Notes: a model not told the origin generated them from the sequence alone. A stretch of DNA of 64,000 nucleotides from Desarmillaria ectypa (GCA_030407005.1 JAUDYN010000010.1:1054001-1118000), one strand, 5' to 3'; positions 1 through 12,409 are shown, numbered from the stretch's first letter. A program made the numbers and translations.

Positions 1-3000
1 GTCTCTCGTCGTTGCGTCGAACAGCTGATATGCCCAGTTTATTTAGACAATCTGGGAGCCAATCAGGCTCAGTGATACCAACTGAGACGACATCAGGAAG
101 GTTTTTACATGCGTTCATGGAAACGTAATGTCCAGGGCGGACGGTGGGAATTAATGGAAAGTCTTGAGCGTGGACATCGGGATCCATGTTCAAGCTGGGA
201 TACTCTTTCCAATATTTTTCGATCCAAGCTTCGTCCTTGGCACTCTTCGCATTGAATGTGTTGGCTTCCGTAATGAAGGGTCGTATCAAGTTCGCAACGT
301 CTGACGCCTGAAGCTCTAAGACATTATAGCCCTTCTGCGTCAGCCGGTTGGCATCGAAATCTAGATGTACTAGGTCTCCTGAATTAAAAAGCGTCTGCTT
401 TCTGGATGCCATCGTCCATATATAATATTTCTTCTTGTAGTCAATTGGATGTAGAGGGACGAGCGACCCGTTTGCCAGAGGTAGAAGAGGGAGATCCATT
501 AAACTGATAGACGAATCTTCCAACAAGTAGTCAAGAAGACTTTGGATGTTACTTGTCGTGAGCTTTCCCGTCTCAAATCCGGCAATCAAACTGAAACCAC
601 GCAAAGCAATCTCGTCTCTTAAGACCTCTTGATTGAATGTTTTAATGTGTCCTGAGCAACGCTCGCAGACGATAGGAGGAAATGAGACATATCGTGGCAA
701 GCGAAGAAGCTCGAGCACATGCGTCACCGAGGCAGGCTGGTTCCTGAGAATGACGGCATCTGAAGGTCGCATACGAATTGAGGGATTGAAATGACTAGGA
801 CAAATTAGACGCTGACAAGAAGGAAGGGCATCTGCGTAGAATTGGTCGACAAGAAGCCGGGTAATATTGTCCTGCTGTGTCGTATTACCCGGCCACCATA
901 CGTCATTACGCCCGACCAATACGAGAAGGTTTTCAAGAAGTGCAAGGTAGAGAGGCGGTGCTACAGTAGACAATATCCACCGATTGTACTGTGATTCAAG
1001 GTTGTCATAATCGTCAAATCTGATGTGTCGTCTATCAGGTGTAAGGATGAATGACGCTGTGAGATGGCACGGTAACGTGGAGGTCATGGGCAGAGGTAGC
1101 GTCGAGAAGAGATTGTGGTTGCTCGGAGTTCGCGCAGTAGTCCGTGCGGCAAGTCCTACGATGATAGGAGACCGCAAGCGGTGGGGTTCTTTCAAAGGAT
1201 TGAATTCAGAGGGTAAGCTCGTGACAGGAAGGGACGTTGTCACCACCATCCAACGCTCTTGCACTGGTTCGACCCTTGGAGATGCATATCCGATGATATA
1301 GCGATTGCGAATAGAGAAGCCCCCGTCTGATGTCGTTGAGTCATCCGCCTTAACTTCTACTTTCCAACCGCCGCTAACGCGACCTGACTTATGCCGATAG
1401 TATGTCGAGACACTTCTCATCCTGGTAAACAAGAGCGACTGTTGCGCCTGTTTCCAGTACGGCCAGATGATATAATCCCGGACATAGTCGGCAGTTTGCC
1501 CATCATGCAAGATGGAGCAGTCGTTCAAATGAGAAGCATTTCGGAGAGGTAATCGGAAGAGAGTCTAGGAATGTGAGCGGGTTTCGTATCATAAAGAAAC
1601 AATTAGTCTTACCCCATCATAAGAAGTGGTAGATGATAACTGGAAGCCAAACAACCCGTCAAGCGCGGCGAGGTGGTCCGAATACATCCTGATAAACAAA
1701 GTCAGGGGCAATATTAACCTCAACTGCAGGATACAGACCGCTGCATCTGTTGAAGGGGTAGGAGTAGCGAAGCCCAATCGTCAAACGGAAGGTGTGTCTT
1801 GGACGGATCAAGGAACAGAACTTTGTCGCCGGAGACAATCATTGCCAGCTGCCAGGAATATTAGTGATATCATTCGCACGACACACTATCAATACCTACC
1901 TCCGTGAAATGGAACATAGAAAGAGCCCCCAAACCAAACTGTCCAATCGTACTTGTCTCGCCTTCCTTCCCGCCTACTCCGGTTTTACATATACCTTCAA
2001 AGTCCGCCTGCGTGAACATGCTATTGTTGTAAACAATCAAAGAGGAGCAGCGCTGGAATGGAGCCATGATGGGTGAAAGTAAACGCTCGTACGGAGCGTG
2101 GCGATCATCAACCAAGATCTTGAACTCCGTGGCTCCTGCGTCGGAGGCATTAGCGAAGAACTCGGTAAGTGTTTGCTGTTCCGTGTACTGCTTCAGGACG
2201 TTTCGAATGGTGGTCGTTAACTTCTCGCCCATATCTACAGCCGGTTTCTTTAAGTGAAGGAACTTGAGACCCAGTCTGCTCATGTGAAGGCATTTCGCTA
2301 TCTGCTCATTTAATTCGGGATGCGCTACGATTAAATCTCCAGCCTCGATGAACGCCCGATCGCCTATGTCATTGAAGTACATCTCACTTGCGGGACGAAG
2401 TTGCCCAGACACATCGGGGGCGAGAATCTTCGATCGCTCTTCTTCTGTCAGACTGAGTGGGAGAGCTTTCAGTATCAAAAGAGCCTGAATAAATATTAAG
2501 CTGAGAAAAGACTGGGTATGGGGAAATATATAGCACCATTTGCGTCTTGTCTGGACTAGCCGGATATTTGTGGAGATTGTTGAGCTCCGCCACAAGAATA
2601 TCGATCGAAGGCCTATAAACTAGATTATCAGATTTCCTCGGCTATAGTGGGTAGATACTCACCTCTCCGTACATCCCATCTTAAACAAAAGTTCGCGGAT
2701 TTCATGACGATCAGCTAAAGCTGGAGGAATTTCATGAAATCCCGCTAGGGGAAGTGGAAGGAAGAAAACTGCGTGACTGGTAGTAGCAATATAGCGAGGG
2801 TTTATCGGAATCCATGCACGACTGTCCGTGATACCCCTCAAGGTCGCTAGATCTTCTTCGAAGAGCGCACTTTGACTGAGTTCCTTTATGATGACCCTGA
2901 GCTTCTTGTAGGCATTCGTGCCGCGCGCACTGATGACGAGGTTAAACTGCTGGCTCAAGGTAGCAAATGACAGTGGTTTATCCCAGCCTAGTGCCAACCG

Positions 3001-6000
3001 GAGAGAATGGGAGACATTTATAGTCTCCTCAACCAAAGGATATACTTCGTCAAACAGTTCTGGACGGTGCAGACCACGATCCAGGCACTCTTCATGGTTC
3101 AACATCCCCCTGTTCGTCGGTAGCCACTTCGCATCCACAGGTATCTCCAACTGTGCGCAGTCGAATCCAGACGTAAATAGAAGATCGACCAAGCGAATCG
3201 ATAGCTCTTTGGCATTCTTCGGATTAGTATCGCGTATCGAAGATATGTGCTGTATTCTCTCGAGAATGATCTCCACCGTCAAGGCTCCTCGAAGTACTCC
3301 TAGGAGCTTCAGCTGCTTCAAAACGAGGCTTGCATCATCGTCCATAGACCTCGGAACACGATCTCCACTATCCGTATACAGAGTCATCAGCGGCGTCGCG
3401 GGATCTATCACGTGCTCCGCTGACTGTAAGGAGCCATCAATGACAGGTATAAACTTCGTCGTCTGGAGTTTCTTCAGCAAACGAGGAGGCAAGCTATCGC
3501 GTTGGAGGACCATATACTCTAGGAATGCGCGTTGGAGGAGCTTAGACTGCTCGCCAAAATTTTCTAGAGCGAGGGCTACGATGTCTATATCTGAAAGCGG
3601 CACACTGTTCTGTGACTCGATATGGGATAATATTGCAAGGTCGATGTTTGATCCGTCGAGATATACAACGTTACTAGCGAGTGGAAGGAGGGAGGACGCC
3701 GAAGGCATCACCCCGTAAATAGTGGCACCATCAGGAATGGAACCAATAACCTTTGTTGTGTTCATCTTTGGGCCCTTCAGCGGGATACCCAAAAATCTGG
3801 ACGTCTTTTCAGGTTTAACCAGGCTTTTCGAAGGGACAAGCATTGGGAAAATCGGCAATGATCGTAGTGTGTGTCTTTGGCTACCACTGATGCGTTCTGT
3901 ACGGCAGAAATCGAGGATAGAAGGGACTAAAAAGTCTAGGATGACGATAGCTATCTGCTTGTCTAAGCTGGAGCCGGCAGAGAATTGTATACGGTCGAGG
4001 AGAGAGCGGATATCTGCGTCTGGGATTCGCAGAGTACCGGGTACGTCTTTGAGGGCATTCCGAGCAGCAGCTGAGAATAGCGGATGTAGAAATTTAATCT
4101 GTAGCAGCTGAAGTGCGGACTGCGCCGACCCCTCCAATGCTTCCCCAGAGAAAATCCCATCTGCGACAGGTTCTAGTGACCCATTCCTTGATGGCAGAAG
4201 GTGGAATTGAGAAACCATTGGTAACAGTGCCTCCTTCTCCTTCCACTCTCCTAGCCATTCCCAGAACTTCGATAACCACAGAATAGCAGTCTCGTTGGGT
4301 TTCTCGGCAATCGAGAAATCTATTCCAAATGGAGACATTCGCAGACAATCCACAACATGTTCAGGACGGAGGCGTGTCAGGTTGTAGCCGTCAGTGCCCT
4401 GGGAAAGTAGGAGCTCTCCAGTGGAATTCGAAAGCCTGCCCAAGGGTATAGCTGAGCCATCGAAATCCCGGAACGTATTGAAACCACCCCTCTCTAGTAG
4501 GACATGTACGTTTGGAGTGTCATGCTGAAGGGTCGCGAATTTCCCGCTGACCAATGGGATGATGGGGAGGCCAAGGATAAGCGCAAGGTTCTTCGTCGAT
4601 AGAAGATATTCCAAAATGGATAGTGAAGTGCTAGTATCCGATGCGCCGAGCTGTTCCAGCTCAGATCTATGGTGCTGTTGAAAGATGAATACATGACAGC
4701 ATGAGACGGAACCGACTTACGAGCAACCCAACATGTGCGATGTCCGGAGTTAATGCCGTATGATTGATATCCGCCTTCATGATATATTCAGGGGGTTGTA
4801 TGATATTCAGTCCTGCATCCACCAGGGTCTGGAGAGCCTTGACGTCAATTGCACTGCTTGCCACAATGACAGACCGGAGATTCTGAAAAGGTGCGACTTC
4901 CGTATTCCAAGCTTTGCTCTTGGGGCTACGCGGTACGAGTGGCCATACCACGGAACCCGAGGATGCGACGGCGGAAAGGAGATTGTGAGGTAGGTCTTGC
5001 CAGTATGTGCTGTCTCCCGTTTCCACGATCGGTTGTGCAGCCGGCCAAGCTCTGTAGATCTGTTTGAGCCCATCTTGTTCAACGAGAACAGGCAAAAGCG
5101 CTGCCCAAGCCTTGGGAAGGTATTTCTCGAAGAGTAATTGATTCCACTCGACAAGGACACTGTCGTCGCTTCCACGGACAACTCCAATTTCGGTCTTGTT
5201 GGTGAGATTCTGCCTCGACTGAGTCAGCGCGAAGAGTCCATGGACGTGACACGGAAACCCGGTACGTATAGGAAGAGGAAGGTATGTGAACAGTCGACCA
5301 GATGTCTGATCGGCTGTCACGATGGACATGGGAACGGCAAGTGATATTGAAGGGACCAGCTTGTGCTTCGAAAGTAAGGGACGCACGTCCCGTCCCAATC
5401 TATGCGATATCAATGACGCCGATTCAGCTTGATCGAATGAAGACTGAAGAACGCGCCAGGCTATTGCATCTTTTCGGGACGGTGATATGATGCTGATGGT
5501 CTCTATCAAAGTAGTGTGGCTGCCGTCCTTTGCCCATTGAGAAGGTAATCCCTTGGAGATGGAGACGCGGGCGAGAAAAGTTTGGACACCCTGCTCATCA
5601 ATCTCGTGTATCTCGATCTTGGAGAGGTGCTTGAGAAAGAGGAGTGAAACAGCGAGCTCCTCGTTAATGAAGTCGCGAAAGAGAGTGCGTATTTCTCCAG
5701 GAGTGATGACTTTGTTGCTGATGCTGCTGTGGGATTGAGGGTTACGAAGGGGAAGTCGAATTACAGAGCCCGAGAAGGGCGTCCGGGAGGCGCCAGGAGG
5801 TAAGAAGAAGTCGAAGCAAGATAGGTGATCAACGCATGAGTCTCCGAGCTCGATGAAGTTGAATTTAATCCCGCCTGACTCGCTGAAATGATGATGAGGG
5901 TCCAGGATAGCAAGTGATGAGCCAGAAAGGATTTGTGGATGGTCCGTTATCTGAGAAAAGGTCAGAACCGAATGCAACAATATATAAAGTCAGAGTTGAA

Positions 6001-6729
6001 GATTGTGAGTTGACTATGGACTCGATTATGGTCGATTATTGCGATTCAGGCTTCGCACGTAACTCAGTCTCCGCCGCTTCAGAAAAAAGGGGGAACGGTG
6101 TCGTCGAAACCTCCCAATAAGCCTTGTCTGTTTCTTATAGCGTCGGTAGGCGTCGAGATCTTCATAATAACATAATCGAGTCCATAGTCGACACATCGTC
6201 ACGACTGTAACCATCCCTAATGAAAGGAACACTTGCATGATAGCACGACCGGAATCCTATTCCATATTTTCCAATCTTCCTATGGAGCACGATAAGAAAC
6301 CAAAAGGACAACTGGAATCAAAGGGACTGACGTATTGTCGGCCTTCTTTGAAGACCTATGGATACTTTGCAAGGCTTCCCAGTCCTCCTGCGTGAAGAGC
6401 GCATCGTTGTACGCGAGAAGAGATGGGCCCTGCGTGCCAGACAACTTGTCATGGAATAGGGTGTCTGTCGAATGCTTTCTCGAATCCAAAACAAAGACCT
6501 TTTGATGTTTTAGTATTGCAGAAGTCAATAAAGAATGTTGTATCGACCTGCTTTGAGGCCTTTGCGTCATCAGAGTTCTGAATCAACTCTCGAAAGAGAC
6601 CGATAGAAAATGGATATGTTCCTAGGATTGCGGCTATTGTATCAGTAGGCCGAGCGTACTAAGGAATATCTGGATCAGTAAAGTCCTGGCATATTATGGT
6701 ATGCTCACCTCCCCAAACGACTGGGCCAT
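1..6729 (-). CDS. Sacsin-like giant protein with repeated GHKL ATPase modules (partial, 3' end outside window)
   Basis: Large chaperone-like protein of the sacsin family; in this family Hsp90-type GHKL ATPase folds sit at the head of long repeats. Eleven exons read on the minus strand: 6709-6729, 6548-6658, 6332-6498, 6237-6279, 4721-5950, 2663-4674, 2537-2612, 1900-2484, 1739-1848, 1613-1688, then 1564 to beyond base 1. The start is ATG at 6729 (MAQSFGE, then a GT donor). The first GHKL module has N-box ELIQNSDDA and G-box KIGKYGIGFRSCYH (exons 2-4). A second module in exon 8 has EFFANASDAGATEF and IGQFGLGALSMFHFTE. Frame is continuous over all joins and no stop is seen to the window edge. 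The 286-nt intron 4 begins with GC. Confidence is high for the family, moderate for individual joins; the biological role in fungi is unknown. Confidence 0.9.
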
Positions 6730-7563
6730 GGTGCCTTGGTGAGGAGATGGGGTGCCGCTGTACGTCACTGCTGAAGTTGATAGCACCACTCCGCCCTTTT
6801 ATATTCTGTTACTCATATTTCAAGCCCCCGTTATAGATTAGAGAGTCAAGGAGCTTGTCCTGGTTGCGATGAAGGATAGATCCGTACCAATTCATAGTTG
6901 AAGGCGCTGAAGACACAAGGCGGCCGGCAACTAATTTAGACAAAACGTGACGCCGCTCCGAAAGCCGTTCGGTCCTGATCTGAATTGATGATGCCAATTC
7001 CCACCGAATACATTTAAGTCCTTTTACAACGCCACAAGCTTTGAACAGTTCCTGCATGTTATAATGGTAGAAGCCAAGATGCAGCTGTCTATAATTTGAC
7101 TAAAGCTGGGTTAATTTTTCCATGAAAGTAGCATGGCATCGCCCCCACGCCCAGATAAATTTGTATCGCATCTCAGGATCTGTATGCCCACGAAGTTCAG
7201 ATTTAGTCCCGGTGCCATGTAACACTGTGAATTCCTACTTAACAGAACAACATGAAAGAGACGATGTTCATTCCTTACTTACCACTTTATATAACAAGAA
7301 CATATGTACACGGTTGGTCCATTTTGACTTTTATAAGCGACCAGGAATGCAGTTCAGGAGGACATGTGCCTCCGTGGAAGCGATGATTGGTCACAGGCTT
7401 TCCTATTTTCAGAAAGAAATAGATGGTACATCGTAGCCCAGCTGGTAGGAGAGTTGTATTCTGGACAGGAGGAAGCTGAATACCCTTTACACAGCCTTTC
7501 AAGGCACTTCAACTCCAGACGGGTTTTAGGTCACAGCTTTTTCCAGAATCTGAGAGCATTGGT
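6730..7563. other. Intergenic region upstream of sacsin-like gene
   Basis: No supported gene. Short open frames exist on both strands but have no recognisable domain. The stretch should hold the minus-strand promoter of the sacsin-like gene; no clear TATA or other motif was identified. Confidence 0.5.
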
Positions 7564-7710
7564 ATGAATGCGAAAAATGAAATACGAAGCAGAGCCATGG
7601 TCGATCCTTATCATTTCCTTCGTGAGTTTACAGCCTACGGAAAAGCAACAGAAGAGTTCTACATGAAGAACATGGAGATCCTACCTGGATTTGAATCTGT
7701 CAATGCTTGA
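7564..7710 (+). CDS. Possible 48-aa ORF or exon relic
   Basis: An ATG frame of 48 codons with a coding-like composition (ends GFESVNA then TGA), about 100 bp upstream of the DnaJ gene. No family recognised. It could be a gene fragment, an upstream ORF or chance. Nothing else in the 6.7-7.8 kb gap supports it. Confidence 0.2.
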   Translation: MNAKNEIRSRAMVDPYHFLREFTAYGKATEEFYMKNMEILPGFESVNA

Positions 7711-7814
7711 GAATTAGGAGCCGCCGGACTTTATCGATAGAGGGCAAAAAATGAAGTGCGCTAGAGGCTCGGGATTACCCGCAAAGCCGTCCGATGAGGT
7801 AGCGACACAGCCAC

Positions 7815-9506
7815 ATGGCACTAGCGCCCCCTCCTGCTGCCATGTCAGTGTACCCTGTTCTTCCTTCCAGGCCCGTATTGCCTCACATCCAAACGAGTTG
7901 CCAAAAATGTAGCGCACATCTTGAATTTCCTATCCCTGCACCCCAGCCACGACCAGGAACCCTCTTACAGATCCGGTGTTTTTCTTGTCAAACGATACTA
8001 TCTCATGCATTCTATCCCACTCAAGTACCCTCACATGCAACGCTGAATACCTCTTCGTCGACCAATAATTCTAGACCTTCATCTAGCCAACCTTCTTCCG
8101 CGAGGAAAGGTAGGAAGATTGGGACCCAAGAACGCCCTTTAGAAACGGGGTATTATGATATATTGAGCGTCCCAGTCACTGCCACGACGGATGATGTAAA
8201 GAAAGCATATCGTGCGTAAGACAACCTCCGTTAAACGCGTCTCATTTTCTTCTAGGACGTCTCGCTATCAAGCATCATCCCGACAAGAACCCAGATGATC
8301 CTAATGCCGAGGAGCGTTTCAAAGAAATCGCTATTGCCTATCAAACCCTATCTGACGATCAAGTATGCCGTATTCTTTCAATCTGACTCTGACTTGCCTG
8401 ACATCTTTCTCCAGTTGCGGAGGAAGTACAACGAGTTCGGCCCTAAGGAGAGTGCTCCAGAGGGAGGCTACGTAGACCCAGAAGAGGTCTTCGGCGCTAT
8501 ATTTGGTGGTGATCGCTTCGCCCCGATTATTGGTCAAATCAGCCTGGCCCGAGATATGAAGACCGCGCTGCAGGAAGCAGAAGAAGCGGAGGGAAATGAA
8601 CCGAAAGATTCCAAAGGGAGGCCAATTTTGAGTGAGGAAGAAAAGGCGAAGAAGGAAGAGAGGGACAGAAAGAAGGCTTCAGAGGTAGGCCCCTTTGTCG
8701 ATGGCTACGGTCATTCTCAATTTGTCACTTCTAGAAAGCAGCACAAAGAGCGGAACGGGTCCAGAAGCTTGTCGAAAACCTTGAGCGCAAGTTGGGCATC
8801 TTCACAGAGTCTGCCATTGGTCCCAATGACACCGATGTCACGCGAAGTTGGCGGACAATATGCCAACTCGAGGCCGAAGAGCTTAAACGAGAATCGTACG
8901 GCGTTGAGCTTCTCCAAGCTATCGGATTTGTTTATGCATCCAAGGCAAAACATCACTTGGCTACCAACCAGAGCTTCCTTGGCGTCGGTGGCTGGCTTCA
9001 CAATGTTCAAGGAAAATACCATGTATTCAGCGAGACGTGAGGAGCTTCCTTTCTTGTCTTCCACTATTAATGATTTGTTGTTGCAGCGTATCTACGCTTC
9101 GCTCAGCAATAGAGCTCAAGACTGTCTTCGACCAGATACAAGCCGCCGAAAAGGCGGGCAATCTAAGCGCGGAAGAGAAGCGGAAGCTGGAGGAACAGGC
9201 TGCGGAGAAAGGGCTGCAGGCTCTGTTCAAGGTGAATACTCCCACATCTTCCGATATCGTCCATTAGTTCATTCGATTTGATAGGGCACCAAACTTGAAA
9301 TTGAGTCGGTCCTGCGGGAGACTTGTGATCGCGTTCTGGAAGATCCCAATGTTACACGGGATAAGGCACAAATGCGTGCCGTTGCGATGCAGATCCTCGG
9401 CGAGGTGTATATGTCGGTCAAGAAGGAGAACGGCCAAGGTCAGTTGGACGAGGGTGAGTACGTGAGAGTTGATACGAAAAGCAGTCGAGCGAGAGAAGGA
9501 CGATGA
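7815..9506 (+). CDS. DnaJ (Hsp40) protein with DnaJ-X C-terminal domain
   Basis: J-domain co-chaperone expected to stimulate Hsp70 ATPase. Six exons: 7815-8211, 8256-8362, 8415-8684, 8735-9036, 9087-9231, 9285-9506; all five introns are GT-AG and the joined frame gives 480 aa. The N terminus has a CxxC...CxxC pair (CQKC and CFSC, about residues 29-56) that could bind zinc. The J domain follows (about residues 115-175) with the HPD signature in HHPDKNP and an [10 protein letters not shown] start. Charged helices and a CAJ1-type DnaJ-X region ([13 protein letters not shown]..., [19 protein letters not shown]) make up the rest. A second in-frame ATG nine codons downstream could also be the start. 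There is no obvious signal peptide, so cytosolic or nuclear location is inferred. Confidence 0.9.
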
Positions 9507-9974
9507 GTCATGTTGCATTTCGTGTTTCATGCATACAATCATTGTAATTCTAGTCATAGCAGACCCCAGGGTATGTAGTATACAGTAGCATCTAAGTATC
9601 GTAGATTCAATGCATCTTGTTCAACGCAGCTGAATATTTCTCTAGACAAGCCATGTGCTAAACATCCATCTTTCAACGTACAGTTTCTCACTGAGGCAAA
9701 ATACAAGCCTTATGACATCCTGTTCCCATTGATAAGCCATGTGGCCGGAAAATACAGGTCTCAGGCTCTAACTGGTCATGAAAGGTAGTGGCTCAATGAA
9801 CGCGAGCTTTCACCGACATCCAAGCGTACAACCATAACTTTGTTGCAGAGATTTTTCCGGCGGACCGTTTGCGTTGTCTCTCGCGGACCGCGGTCGCTTG
9901 GACCTCTCGAGGATCGCATAAAAGGCTCAATCCCAACTCAATCCCTTATCTTAAGCGAATTTTGCGCTACACCG
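9507..9974. promoter_or_regulatory. Intergenic region and promoter of LPMO-like gene
   Basis: Holds the 3' end of the DnaJ gene and the upstream region of the next gene. A TATA-like element (cgcataaaagg, about 9916-9926) lies roughly 50 bp before the ATG at 9975, consistent with a core promoter. No other feature seen. Confidence 0.5.
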
Positions 9975-10862
9975 ATGGCTGTCTTTTCTTTCCTAGTTCT
10001 CGCGGCTCTCTTTGGCTTCTCACTTGCTCATGGGGTCGTTACTACCCCTTCACCGCGAGTGGTAGGTTCCATCTCCAACGACGAACACTGTTCGCCTCAT
10101 CATGCTTTTTGTAGGTTGGCAATGCAAACCTAGCAGCCTGCGGCGCGGCCGCTTATAATGTTCTCAAATCTGGTAAAAGACTCTTATTATGTGTCTTCAG
10201 TCCCCCTAGTTAATTGTCGCTTTTAGATAAATACGGACCGGTATGATGATTCGCCTGATTCACTGTATGCTGTTAACCAGTGCAAATAGATCGAAACCGC
10301 CGCTGCCAAGATTGATTCCGGCTATAACGCCACTGCTTGCCACCTGTTCTTCTGCCGTGGCTACCAGGTAAGCTGCATGACTGTTTATGAAGCAGTGATT
10401 GATTAATTTTTGTCCTTCTAGTACAAAGACAACGTAGCAAATACTCGAGTTTACACCACTGGACAGGTCGTTCCCTTCACAGTGGATATCGAAGCCCATC
10501 ACACAGGACATGCGGTCGGTGTTTACATGCCTTCTATTTAAGTCCTGTGTTCATAGTATCCCAGAATGTTTCTGTAGTGAACCTTGCTACTCAAACGCCA
10601 ATTGCACGCCTCTTCACATGGCCTGTGTACGCGAACGACACGCTTGGTCCGTCTCAGTGGCCCAAGAACGAAAGTAAGTTTGATTGCTCATTCCCTCATG
10701 GGCAGGCTATAATAACGATGATGTGTAGGTTCTTTCAGCGTCACTATCCCAGACTTGGGAGACACTTGCACTACTGCTGGCGCCTGCGCGATTCAGTGGT
10801 GGTGGTACGCGACAAAGAATGTCCAAACGTTTGAGAGTTGTGTTGATTTCACTACCGCGTAG
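9975..10862 (+). CDS. Small secreted LPMO-like (chitin-binding type-4 fold) protein
   Basis: Seven exons: 9975-10061, 10115-10172, 10227-10240, 10290-10367, 10422-10514, 10565-10673, 10729-10862; 190 aa in frame. Signal peptide MAVFSFLVLAALFGFSLA; cleavage would leave His as residue 1 (HGVVTTPSPR), as needed for a copper histidine brace. A second histidine candidate is in EAHHTGHANVSV. Several Cys (ACGAAAYN, CHLFFCRGYQ, TCTTAGAC, ESCVDF) fit disulfides, and WWWYATKNVQTFESCVDF resembles the end of fungal type-4 chitin-binding/LPMO domains. Substrate cannot be read from sequence; the exact CAZy family is uncertain. Exon 3 is only 14 nt. No C-terminal binding module or GPI signal. Confidence 0.8.
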
Positions 10863-11977
10863 TTATTTTTCCCATTATGCACGCCTTGATTTCGACTTGG
10901 AGAAAGCCATATCGTTTTGGCAAGGGTGTTAGTCATTTAGGCCTAGCGCTTGGCAGTGTGAGTAGAATTCCGAACATTGGGTGCCACTGCTCCCAGAGGA
11001 ACGATATCCCTGCCAAAAGAATCACTGCTGGAGCTAGTACATTTTCTTCACAGAAAAATGAGACCTCAAAACGTTACGACATTTCATTTGAAATTATAGT
11101 GGTAAAAAGCAGTTCACAACAACAACTTGAGAGATGAGATAATTTCCATACACTTTTGGGGTAAGGAAGAGAGCCAGAGAAACGGAATGAAAAGGGCGTT
11201 TCCCGCGGTCAGAACAAAGGAAACCGCTTTTCATTCATAGAAAAGAAGCTATTTTTGGTATGTGAAAGGTGCACTAAATGGAACTGGTTTTTCATTGTGT
11301 TTTCCATATCCCATTTTTGCAGCATTCAAGGGTAAAGAAACATCACGATATTTTCAGAATATGTTTTTCCGTCCTGAAAAGAAACCGGCTCCGGCAGTGA
11401 ATATTAAGGATGGAGAAGCCGATAACGCATAAGTATCTCCTTTCTCAAAACTATCCGAATGTTCTAGATACTTTACGCGAGTTTATGACCCCTGGACCCA
11501 GTGTGTTTCATAAATGCCGCGGTAAAAACTCGAGAACAACTAGGATTGAATCTGATTGAGAAACGGCATTTTATCGCCAAAGAAATGGGGAAATAAATTG
11601 GCAAAGAGTCGTCGTTCTGAGTAGGCTAAGTAGGTGCTTGCAGACGAGGTAGTCACAGCAATGCAAAGAAAGCGCGCAATGTGTTTCCGACGGTGTGCAG
11701 ACAAGTTGACGTGCATGGCGCGGCTGCTTCAATACACTGCCAGTCTACCTCAAAAGAACCATTCAGTTGAGAGTATCAGCTTGAAATTGAATTGCGAGGC
11801 ATTACCGACTTGACGGTGGGGTCAACTGTCAGTTGTAGCAATGCAGGCCCCAAACTAGCCCGACAGATACTCAAGACTCAGAGGGCTTGCGGATTTTTTT
11901 TAGTTCGAGTTAAAATGAGAGCAGCGATTGATACTGATAATGTTTAATTGAACCTGGCTGATAGCCAATTTTGAAAG
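10863..11977. other. Intergenic region left of the transposon block
   Basis: No gene recognised. A/T-rich, with poly-A/T-rich stretches around 11,040-11,420 and normal CpG content up to about 11,924. Small frames here show no domain. The last five bases (gaaag, 11973-11977) are the left target duplication of the copia element. Confidence 0.5.
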
Positions 11978-12409
11978 TGTTGGGATAGCAATCCCGAGCA
12001 AGTACTAGAATGTACTCAAAGGATTAGCTTACTCAGTAGGATCAACTTTGGACCATAAAAGTGGACATACATAGTATTTCGTAGTAAGTTTGTTGGGATT
12101 TTGCCGGAAAGTTCTAGAAGGAGCAATCCGGCATCATGCCGAGAGTCGATGAGTAAGCACAAGAGTCATAGAAAGTTGTAGTACATTCTAGATTCTTGTG
12201 CAAAGTAGTATAAATATGAGCTCTGTAGGAGCCATAGAATAACAATTCCCTTACATCTGGCTTTACCAGCCTGGAGTCTACCCTGTGCAACACCCAGGAT
12301 TCCAACAAAGTTCTAGAAGTAGTACAACATGTATTTAAGTAGGACACCTCTTGCTTGAGAGGCAGTATTTTACCATCCTTTCTATGTTCTCCTCACTCTC
12401 ATTACAACA
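11978..12409 (+). repeat. Copia 5' LTR (210 bp, split by a nested solo LTR)
   Basis: Begins TGTTGGGATAGC and ends ATTACAACA. After removing the nested solo LTR and one copy of its 5-bp duplication, 210 bp remain, exactly the length of the 3' LTR at 25144-25353. Differences from the 3' LTR noted by eye are transitions. Confidence 0.93.
12091..12307 (+). mobile_element. Nested solo LTR (217 bp) of a different element
   Basis: Begins TGTTGGGATTTTGCC and ends GGATTCCAACA, with TG...CA ends in short inverted repeats. It is flanked by the 5-bp duplication AAGTT (12086-12090 and 12308-12312); the uninterrupted AAGTT site is seen in the 3' LTR near 25250. Contains a TATA box (TATAAATA, 12209-12216), as expected for an LTR promoter. 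Unlike its host it still has several CpG sites. The internal region is missing, as after LTR-LTR recombination. Confidence 0.92.

Noticed and set aside
2918..3718. Long plus-strand frame of 266 codons opposite the sacsin-like gene
   Set aside because: Mirror of a well-supported coding exon; composition and lack of domains mark it as a shadow frame.
7425..7500. Sequence tagcccagctggtaggagag looks like the A-box of a tRNA gene
   Set aside because: No B-box (GGTTCGA) at the right distance and no clover-leaf folding by eye.
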